A stretch of 17,696 nucleotides of DNA. It comes from Conidiobolus incongruus B7586. Its lineage: Eukaryota > Entomophthoromycota > Entomophthoromycetes > Entomophthorales > Conidiobolaceae. The position numbers and the translations under genes were made by a program. Numbering within the stretch: the first letter of the stretch is position 1; each line of letters starts with the position of its first letter. The DNA lies in contig JNEM01013157.1 in the NCBI GenBank assembly GCA_000697335.1, forward strand, positions 1 through 17,696, given 5' to 3'. The notes beneath the pieces were generated by a model. It was not told the origin of the DNA. It was given only the letters and a program-made list of their open reading frames with translations, and searched no databases. This document shows positions 11,634-17,696 of the stretch, piece after piece.

Positions 11634-12604
11634 ATGGTCTACTATTTTAAAAGCAATGGTAGTCAATTACGTAAAATTATATCAATATAAATGCTAATTA
11701 TAAAAAATAGTTGTAAATCCTCCTGTTACTTTATTTATGGGTAAAGATAAGGTAGAAAATGAAGATTTAATAAAATATGGTGTCGAAGAAGATGTTTGGT
11801 ATTTTATTATTATTTCATTATTCTTATTTCAATATTTATAAAAAAAAATTTAGGGTATATATATAGTATAAATTTGAAATAATGAGGATTTTTATTTATT
11901 AAAATATATATAGTTTCATGTGGATAAGTTATCGAGTGCTCACGTTTATTTAAGATTGGAACATGGTCAAAGTTGGGAGAATATCGATTCAGCAGTATTA
12001 ATGGATATAGCTCAGTTAACAAAAGCTAATAGTATTGAAGGTAAATAAGCATTGATAAATATATTATCAATAACTAATAAATATATCCTTCTATTTTAGG
12101 TAATAAAAAGAATAATATTACAATTATTTATACCCCTTGGTCCAATTTGAAAAAACTGGGGATATGCCAGTTGGTCAAGTATCTTTCCACAATCCCCAAG
12201 TGGTAATCCCTTAATAATACTAAGATTGTGAACAGAGAGATTAATAATGGATATTAGGTTAAAAGAATTTACGTGGAATCACGCGATAACAGTATTATCA
12301 ACCGACTGAATAAGACCAAGAAAGAAGAGTACCCCGATTTGAGTCAGATGAAAATCGACCACAAGAGAAAAATTGATGAAAAACTCAGTAAAGAGAGACA
12401 AAAACAAGTAAACTTTACCTCATTCGTTTAAATTATGATTTTTAAACTTTTATTTAGATGGAAAAAGAGAAAGAAATTAAACAACAGAGATTGAAAGAGA
12501 AGGAGGAAAGATCATACGATAAAATGTTCGATAGTGATTTAATGAGTACTAATAAGTACGATGCTGAAGGTGATATTTCCGATGACGATGTTGATTTTAT
12601 GTAA
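11634..12604 (+). CDS. CCDC25: CCDC25/Jlp2 family protein (NFACT-R domain), with an apparent frame break
   Basis: Conserved small eukaryotic protein with an NFACT-R (DUF814) domain and a charged coiled-coil tail; yeast member Jlp2. Exons: 11634-11658, 11711-11798, a single base at 11854, 11914-12040, 12100-12202, 12258-12407, 12458-12604, about 213 residues. Recognised blocks: [20 protein letters not shown] followed by [59 protein letters not shown], then the Lys/Glu-rich coiled coil and an acidic end ([10 protein letters not shown]) as in animal homologues. Two oddities: joining DVW to FHV needs a one-base exon between two introns, and the run of six A at 12150-12155 is one base short for NLKK to continue into TGDM. 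With the six A read literally, the frame ends within about 20 codons. The downstream exons remain well conserved, so this is an assembly error, a very young lesion, or slippage. Confidence 0.85.
11799..11913 (+). other. Two adjacent introns separated by a one-nucleotide exon
   Basis: Intron A 11799-11853 (55 bases, GTATTT...TTTAG), the base G at 11854, then intron B 11855-11913 (59 bases, GTATAT...TATAG). Both are normal in size for this window; no other intron here is near 113-115 bases. Removing the whole stretch as one GT-AG intron leaves the conserved Trp-Phe junction one base short and shifts the frame. Keeping the G restores TGG TTT. Either a one-base exon or stepwise splicing (first A, then B) would do this. 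Confidence 0.5.
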
Positions 12605-12764
12605 AAATATTAGAAAAAAAAATATTATTAAAATTTTATTTCATGAGTATATTTGATAAAATTTTTATTTTGATATTTGACATATTCGAGAATTAATTAA
12701 TACTATTAAATATTGAAATAACCTAATAAAGCGTCTAAATCAATTTATTTTTATATTAATGTAG
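12605..12764. other. AT-rich 3' flank of CCDC25
   Basis: Short AT-rich stretch after the CCDC25 stop, with A-rich runs that could hold its poly(A) site and, near 12754-12764, a pyrimidine-poor but acceptor-like TATTAATGTAG just before the following relic. Confidence 0.35.
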
Positions 12765-12917
12765 CAAACTTTGAATAATTTAGTAAATTCAGGAGATAAA
12801 GATTAGTGGGGATTTTAAGTTAATGCTGATCCAAATTGTGCTGGGGTTGAATTTGTCAAATTTAACAGCACTAGGAGTGAAGAAATTAAGTGGAAAATTA
12901 TAAATAAAAATAAATAA
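12765..12917 (+). pseudogene. Short coding-like relic of unknown family
   Basis: One plus-strand frame reads QTLNNLVNSGDKD, then WGF, then VNADPNCAGVEFVKFNST and RSEEIKWKIINKNK before a TAA, interrupted by two stops (TAG 12804-12806 and TAA 12816-12818). It is preceded by an acceptor-like TTAATGTAG. The residue composition (C, D, P, W, E, T) and the local rise in GC resemble the real exons nearby. It looks like the last exon of a dead gene, but I do not recognise the protein. The reverse strand also has an open frame over part of it (12789-12971), which I take as the shadow because its product is far more biased in composition. Confidence 0.35.
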
Positions 12918-13265
12918 TACTACCCTATATGATGATAGCTTATTCAAGACTGGATTAATGATTAATTTCAATAAATATTAGACCTTAATAAAATTAGAAT
13001 TAGAGTATTTTGGTTAAATCAAGTTAATATATTTGAAAATAAAATATAAAAATAATAAATAGAAAATAATCGTGTTTAAAAAAGTTTATAAAAATATCAT
13101 TAACCAGATGATGACTAGAGAAATAGGGTATATAATGGTATATTCACTTGATGTAAATATATGGAGGGATAATCGGAGAGATGACAGAGAAAAAAGATTA
13201 ATTTAAAATAAATGAGGGGGAAATGATCTGGTGATAAGAATGGAATGGAATTAAATATCTAGAGT
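12918..13265. other. 3' flank of the membrane protein gene
   Basis: On the minus strand this follows the TAG of the membrane protein gene and is pyrimidine-rich for about 150 bases (around 13090-13260), consistent with a 3' untranslated region. The remainder is AT-rich. No gene seen. Confidence 0.4.
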
Positions 13266-14678
13266 CTACTCCAGTGACCATCTCTGAGGTAGGCGACTAT
13301 TCTTAGGCTGATGTGATACTGAGAGAATATCATCGGGTCTTGGTGAATCATTAACTAGAAATTATTAAGATTAATAAATATAAAAAATTGAATTATATAA
13401 TGATAAATTACTGTGATATTTCAATCCTCGATTAAAATTCTTATAGCATAGGAATGCAATTACCATTGTTGACTATTAAACAAAAAGTTAGTGAATAATA
13501 TTAATTGTAGTATGTTTAATATACTTACAATATTAAATATTATACATAATAAAGCTAAAAGTTAATACAATATTAGTAGTTTGTTCAAATATAAATATAT
13601 GCATAATTACCAAAAGATGTCAAGAATATCCTTGAGCCAGTGTATGGATCTGGATTTTCAAGATTATATGATGATGTATTAATATGCATAAGTACCAATT
13701 TATAGATAAAATATCCAAGGGTACCCATGCATCCAATGATAAATGTAAGGATTCCCATTCTATTTTCGTTTTTAACTGACCAAAACGAAAGTGCCAATAA
13801 TAATGATCCAATAATAATAGAGGTAAACACATGGATTAAAATTGCTTGGAGTCCTTCAAACAAAATAACAAGAACGAGTAGTTGGACACTGAACATTAAA
13901 AAGAAGAAGACATCCAACTTTAAGGTCATAACAAACACATGGTAAATTTTGTACATCTTTTTCATTTGGACATCGGCTCCAATACGCTTGTAAAGAGACC
14001 AACCGTACTCTTGATAGAGTTTATGAGCGACAATTGAGAAGGATATAGAAAAAACAGCCAATAACACAATAATAGTAAGTGTAATAGGAATAACAACTGG
14101 CGAAAATTCTATCTTAATATCTAAATGATTATACGCTTGGAGAAATTTTGTAATTTTCCAGCTGGTAGTTGTTGTTTGATAATATTGAATACCACCATAT
14201 GACCATAATAAAAAGTTCAAGAAAGCTAGTACTATTATTTGCATAGTATTTTGATTCATTGTCTAAAAAAATAAAATTAGTTGAAAATTTTTTGAATTAA
14301 ATAAATTAAATACTAACCGCATCGAGACATAGATAAAATTGAAACAATTGAGCAAAGATAAAAAGTGCAAAATAAACAGGTAACGAATACTGGTTTTTGA
14401 AAAGTTGTATAAATTTTGTGTATAACTCGGGATCTGATTTTTGATATTCTTGTATCCTATTTCTTAATTCAGTAGTTTGCTGTAAATCATTCAAAGTGCC
14501 ATTCAGAATAATACCCTCGAGAATTGATATTATTACGAATTGTGCAAATGAAGAAAGCAGGGAGATTTTTACCCATTTGGACTTTTGTTTCTATTAGAAA
14601 AATAAATTAGATCTTTAAATATTAAAATAGAAATATATATATATATAATAATACCAAGTCGTTATAAAAGCCCAGCAT
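13266..14678 (-). CDS. Multi-pass membrane protein, UPF0658 (Golgi membrane) type, six exons
   Basis: Exons on the minus strand: 14655-14678, 14318-14590, 13611-14262, 13529-13554, 13412-13472, 13266-13354, giving 374 residues with the frame intact across all junctions. Exon 4 is only 26 bases. About eight membrane segments can be seen: roughly 16-36, 78-97, 106-126, 156-178, 208-234, 238-262, 269-291 and 311-340. Between segments 4 and 5 lies HKLYQEYGWSLYKRIGAD (about 179-196), and after the last segment CYKNFNRGLK, both of which I associate with the fungal UPF0658 Golgi membrane protein family (function unknown). The tail is hydrophilic and ends RWSLE. A long AT repeat sits in intron 1. The start is the first ATG after a pyrimidine-rich leader; exon 1 codes for only eight residues (MLGFYNDL). 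Family assignment is from memory of the pattern, so it is less certain than the gene model. Confidence 0.8.
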
Positions 14679-14779
14679 TCTTTAACAAAGATACAATAAA
14701 AAAACTATTGGGCACTGCCCTTTAATCGAGATGAGTTTAGCAAAAAGAAACTTAAAAAAGAAAACTTAAGGTGTAATAG

Positions 14780-14819
14780 GACACAAGCACGCACACACAA
14801 AGAAAACAGAAACAAGAAA
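14780..14819 (-). promoter_or_regulatory. Pyrimidine-rich leader or transcription start region
   Basis: On the minus strand this reads as a C/T- and GT-rich tract (TTTCTTGTTTCTGTTTTC, then TTTGTGTGTGCGTGC) about 100-140 bases before the start codon of the membrane protein gene. Such tracts commonly mark transcription start regions in fungi. Function is inferred from position. Confidence 0.35.
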
Positions 14820-14975
14820 TAAATGACAAAGGATTTGAATGAGAGTATCAAGTTAAAGCCAAACAAAATTTCAATTCCCATAGATCGTAATTAAATCACT
14901 AAAAAGGTAAAGGTAATGACTCCTCACTTTTCAACAAGTGCACTCACCCCTAATGACCTGTCACAGAGACAAACT

Positions 14976-15043
14976 CTTATATGGATTCCCCCTACCATAT
15001 TCAAACACTCTCCTCCCCTCTGATTGGCTCATTGGTTAATTGG
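14976..15043 (-). promoter_or_regulatory. Promoter of the membrane protein gene: three CCAAT boxes and a TATA-like box
   Basis: On the minus strand three CCAAT boxes (15039-15043, 15031-15035, 15023-15027) occur in direct repeat at an exact 8-base step (CCAATTAACCAATGAGCCAAT), followed about 40-60 bases later by TATAAGA (14976-14982). The order and spacing fit a strong core promoter for the gene starting at 14678. CCAAT is the binding core of the heterotrimeric NF-Y/Hap complex. Confidence 0.55.
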
Positions 15044-15128
15044 GAATTTCAACCCTCTGATGATATTAAATTATTGGAGATTGACTTGGCAAGAGTTATT
15101 TCCATTCTAAATTCAGATTCATGCAATA

Positions 15129-15230
15129 TCAACTAGGCTGTTCAGCTGCTTTTAATTGGAAAACATGGGAGGATTTCTTATGTGCTGAGTCAGCTATGCA
15201 TACGCACTCTCCATCTCCACAAACTTTCAT
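15129..15230 (-). CDS. Possible 33-residue small ORF
   Basis: Begins MKVCGDGECVCIADSAHKK and ends AAEQPS with TGA. The composition looks coding-like (Cys-rich start), but the surrounding DNA is itself more GC-rich, which lengthens chance frames. It sits just upstream of the CCAAT boxes of the membrane protein gene, so it would be a separate transcript, not an upstream ORF of that gene. Unrecognised; may well be chance. Confidence 0.15.
   Translation of the reverse strand: MKVCGDGECVCIADSAHKKSSHVFQLKAAEQPS
15183..15194. promoter_or_regulatory. Palindromic bZIP (AP-1/MARE-like) site
   Basis: TGCTGAGTCAGC contains an 11-base perfect palindrome around TGAGTCA (15184-15194) and matches 12 of 13 bases of the Maf recognition element. 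TGA(G/C)TCA is also the site of fungal Gcn4/AP-1-type bZIP factors. It lies about 140 bases upstream of the triple CCAAT cluster, suggesting stress- or nutrient-responsive control of the membrane protein gene. The site is seen; binding is inferred. Confidence 0.4.
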
Positions 15231-15441
15231 CTATCAATATTTTTATTACTCGAAAACCTGATATCACACTCCAATCACATTTATTACTAAACACAAAATC
15301 CTCCAAAAACCAGAAATGGACCAATTAGATCAGGATTCGTTTAATATTCAAAACAAGTGATGCTGCGATACTGAAAAATAGACTACCCTATTTACCTAAT
15401 ACTTGTAAATATTTTACACATTATTATAGCCCATCCTAAAC

Positions 15442-15520
15442 AATATAAAAGGAGAACAAATTAATTGCATACAATTCGAGATGGACATTTGGTAAAATGG
15501 ACGAAAATAAATTATGAAAC
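15442..15520 (+). promoter_or_regulatory. TATA-like element without a convincing gene behind it
   Basis: AATATAAAAGG around 15441-15451 is followed by an ATG (15481) and, after 11 bases, a GTAAAATGG donor-like sequence with a TTCGTTGCAG acceptor-like sequence some 40 bases on. Joining these gives an immediate stop (ATG GAC ATT TGA), so no protein gene follows. A spliced noncoding transcript is possible but unsupported. Confidence 0.15.
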
Positions 15521-15529
15521 TTATTTCGT

Positions 15530-17696
15530 TGCAGATTAATCACTTTATCTGCATATTCTTTGTTTTAAATTGTGTATCAAGTTGGAATTGATTATATTTT
15601 CGTAAATTTACTTTTATCAATTCACTCATTCGTTTCAACTACGCAAACTTCAAGCTTAACATTAATAGCACTATTTTTAAATATTGAAATTTAATATTTG
15701 CCAATGATTTTATTAAATTTAATTTCAAAACTCATTTATCATCACCTTATATTGGATACCAATTTAAAATTGTCAAATCACAAGATTTTTAACAAATTAA
15801 AAACTATTTTTCATACAAAAGAAATCTTTTATTGCTTTTAATTATTATAAGTGATTTAAAATTATCAATAATATTTTTATTATTTTCAGCCAAATTAATC
15901 ATTTTAAGTATAATTTTTATTTATTTAAAAGTAATATTAAGTTGATTTTCTTAAATTGGCAAAAATTATCTAATAATAATATGTATATTGAACCATTTAA
16001 CAGTTTGAATAATAAACGATAAAATAATTTTATTATCTAAACCATACATGCTTGATTAATTATTTTGTTGCCACTTTTTTATTTTAAAAATATTGACACT
16101 ATTAATGATAATAATAGTGATCTATTTAAAATTTTTAAACTGTTGTCAATATTAATTCTAAATTTTGATATGATGGAAATATACTTAAATTATTAGTGTT
16201 CAAGTCGTTAAATTAATATTAAGCAAACTTTGGTTATTAGTTAAGTCTTGGTATTGGGTTAAAGCTTAACAAAATCTATTTTTATTTTGAAGACTATACA
16301 AAAAAGGTATTTTTTAGTTTTTAAGTCAGACAAAATACCTAATATTTTCATCTAAAATTCATTTTTAATCTTTTGTTTCAGATTTGATTGGATACTGTTT
16401 GAGTTACATAGGCGTTTATTCAAATCCATTAAACTATAAATTTTATTTCTACACTAATTATTTGAAAAATTTTCTTTCATAATTTAAAAACTTTATATTT
16501 AAATTTTTTTTATTTAGTATTGGCTTATTAAATTTAGTAATAACGGAAAAATCATAATTCAAAATTGTGTCATTAGGAAGATTAATTGTGCACAGTTGTA
16601 AAACTATTTTAAGTGGTAATAAATTTAATAGCTTTATAATATTTTCAACATTCTTGGATGATGCAATATAAATTCTAATAAAATCAAAGCAATTTTCAGG
16701 AATATATCAAAACCTATAAGATGTTTTTGATAGTTGAATTATTTCATATTCACAGATTAGCTATACAAGTGGTCATCTTACAAGACATTTAAGTATAGAT
16801 ATGGTATAAAAATATATTGTATATATAATATTTATCAATTTACCAAAGTATTCCAAATTGAGCTTAATAATATTTCGGAATTATTAATAGAATACAATTT
16901 ATTAGTATTCTTTTTAATGATGATAAAATACCTTTATGTATTTTCCCTTTGATATACATTAATACTTGGGACATTAAAATGTATGCATTTAAAAAGAAAT
17001 TGATTAATAGGCAAATTTTCTATATAAAATCTATCAACTTAAATTATGTGGATGTGAAGGTATGAAAAGGACATATAACATATTCAACATATATCCTAAG
17101 TATTAAAATTCAGTTTCCTACTTCATGATATTTATTTCTGTGCCCATCTATAAATTAAAAATACTTATTAAAATTGTTTAGAGAATTGGAATTAAATAAT
17201 TAAAATAATATTAAAATATGATGTTTTATAAACAAATTAAATTTTCCTATAGAAATTTTTTCCTTTTTAGTTAGTTTTTTGATTGCTTAAAAGAATTTTA
17301 TTTAAATAATAATATAAAATATATTATTAATTAATTTTCTTCTAAAAATCAAATAAGAGTAATATATATTATTATAATTTATTACAACAAATAACTTTTA
17401 CCTATTAATAAAAGTATTTATTTGAAAGAATTTATAGAGGGGATTAATTTAACATAATCTAATATTTTAATTTATATTTTAAAAAAAGATTATAAAAAAA
17501 TTATAATATATTAAATATAATAATTTGTTATGAAAAGCTTAATTTTTAATTATATTATGATAGATTAATTTGAATTTAAACTTTAATATATATAAAATAA
17601 TATAATATCTTTTAATATATTTTTTAACTTTATTAATTTATAAAAAAATAATAATTAAAATTAATTTTTTAAATTTTAATAAATTTTAAATAATTT
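15530..17696. other. AT-rich terminal region with short inverted repeats and weak coding-like stretches
   Basis: No gene can be supported. Two small perfect inverted repeats stand out: AATATTGACA/TGTCAATATT (16089-16098, 16144-16153) enclosing CACTATTA/TAATAGTG (16097-16104, 16112-16119), and AGGTATTTT/AAAATACCT (16305-16313, 16332-16340). On the minus strand between about 16480 and 17150, several fairly long but mutually shifted open stretches occur, discussed as a possible relic. From 17200 to the end it is nearly pure A and T. Confidence 0.4.

Noticed and set aside
11810-12022. Minus-strand open frame across CCDC25
   Set aside because: Overlaps conserved CCDC25 exon and intron on the other strand; biased composition.
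12789-12971. Minus-strand 60-codon open frame
   Set aside because: Antisense to a more exon-like plus-strand relic, and its I/F/N-rich product looks like chance.
13727-13945. Plus-strand open frame inside the membrane protein gene
   Set aside because: Antisense shadow of membrane-spanning exon 3.
14899-14947. Candidate 5' leader intron of the membrane protein gene (GTGAGT...TTTTTAG, minus strand)
   Set aside because: Its donor would fall at or before the transcription start expected from the TATA-like box, so it is probably not transcribed.
15704-15841. Plus-strand frame of 45 codons with a faint F-box-like start (LPMILLNLISKLI)
   Set aside because: Too short, no conserved core, and a second frame over the same bases is equally open; consistent with chance in AT-rich DNA.
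1-17696. tRNA, rRNA, CRISPR array or transposon
   Set aside because: No tRNA-type B box with a matching fold, no rRNA-like conserved blocks, no regular spaced repeats, and no transposase or reverse transcriptase motifs seen.

Overview
This is a very AT-rich nuclear window from a eukaryote, most likely an early-diverging fungus. Supporting this are many short (about 45-61 nt) GT-AG introns, branch sites resembling TACTAAT, a fungal-type NAD-dependent methylene-tetrahydrofolate dehydrogenase (Mtd1), and a multi-spanning membrane protein resembling the fungal UPF0658 family. Coding exons are clearly more GC-rich than the surrounding DNA. An Entomophthoromycotina/Conidiobolus-like origin would fit, but I cannot prove it from this sequence. 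I see no tRNA, rRNA, CRISPR array or recognisable transposon.

Layout, left to right. 1-1290 is featureless AT-rich DNA. A CCAAT box and TATA box precede a 10-exon farnesyl diphosphate synthase gene (+, 1426-2950). After a long AT-rich spacer there is an unexplained coding-like segment (-, 4168-4350), then the 5-exon MTD1 gene (-, 4420-5551) and an intronless mitochondrial-type PPR protein gene (-, 5793-8018). From about 9019 to at least 11166 (-) lies a decayed gene for a two-domain AAA+ ATPase. Next is a CCDC25/Jlp2 gene (+, 11634-12604) that needs a one-nucleotide exon and also carries a one-base frame break in an A6 run. A short broken coding relic (+, 12765-12917) follows, then a 6-exon, roughly eight-pass membrane protein gene (-, 13266-14678). 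That gene has an unusually GC-rich upstream region (about 14700-15300) with three evenly spaced CCAAT boxes, a TATA-like box, and further upstream a palindromic bZIP/MARE-like site. 15480-17696 is AT-rich, with short inverted repeats and weak coding-like stretches.

How the genes relate. There is no operon or obvious pathway cluster. The intact genes are housekeeping functions: isoprenoid backbone synthesis, one-carbon metabolism, organellar RNA processing, a ribosome-associated NFACT-R protein and a Golgi-type membrane protein. The unusual theme is erosion. One large AAA+ gene is clearly dead, CCDC25 has a suspicious frame break, and at least two orphan coding-like pieces lie beside the intact genes. 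The most interesting single structure is the pair of adjacent introns in CCDC25 separated by exactly one base.
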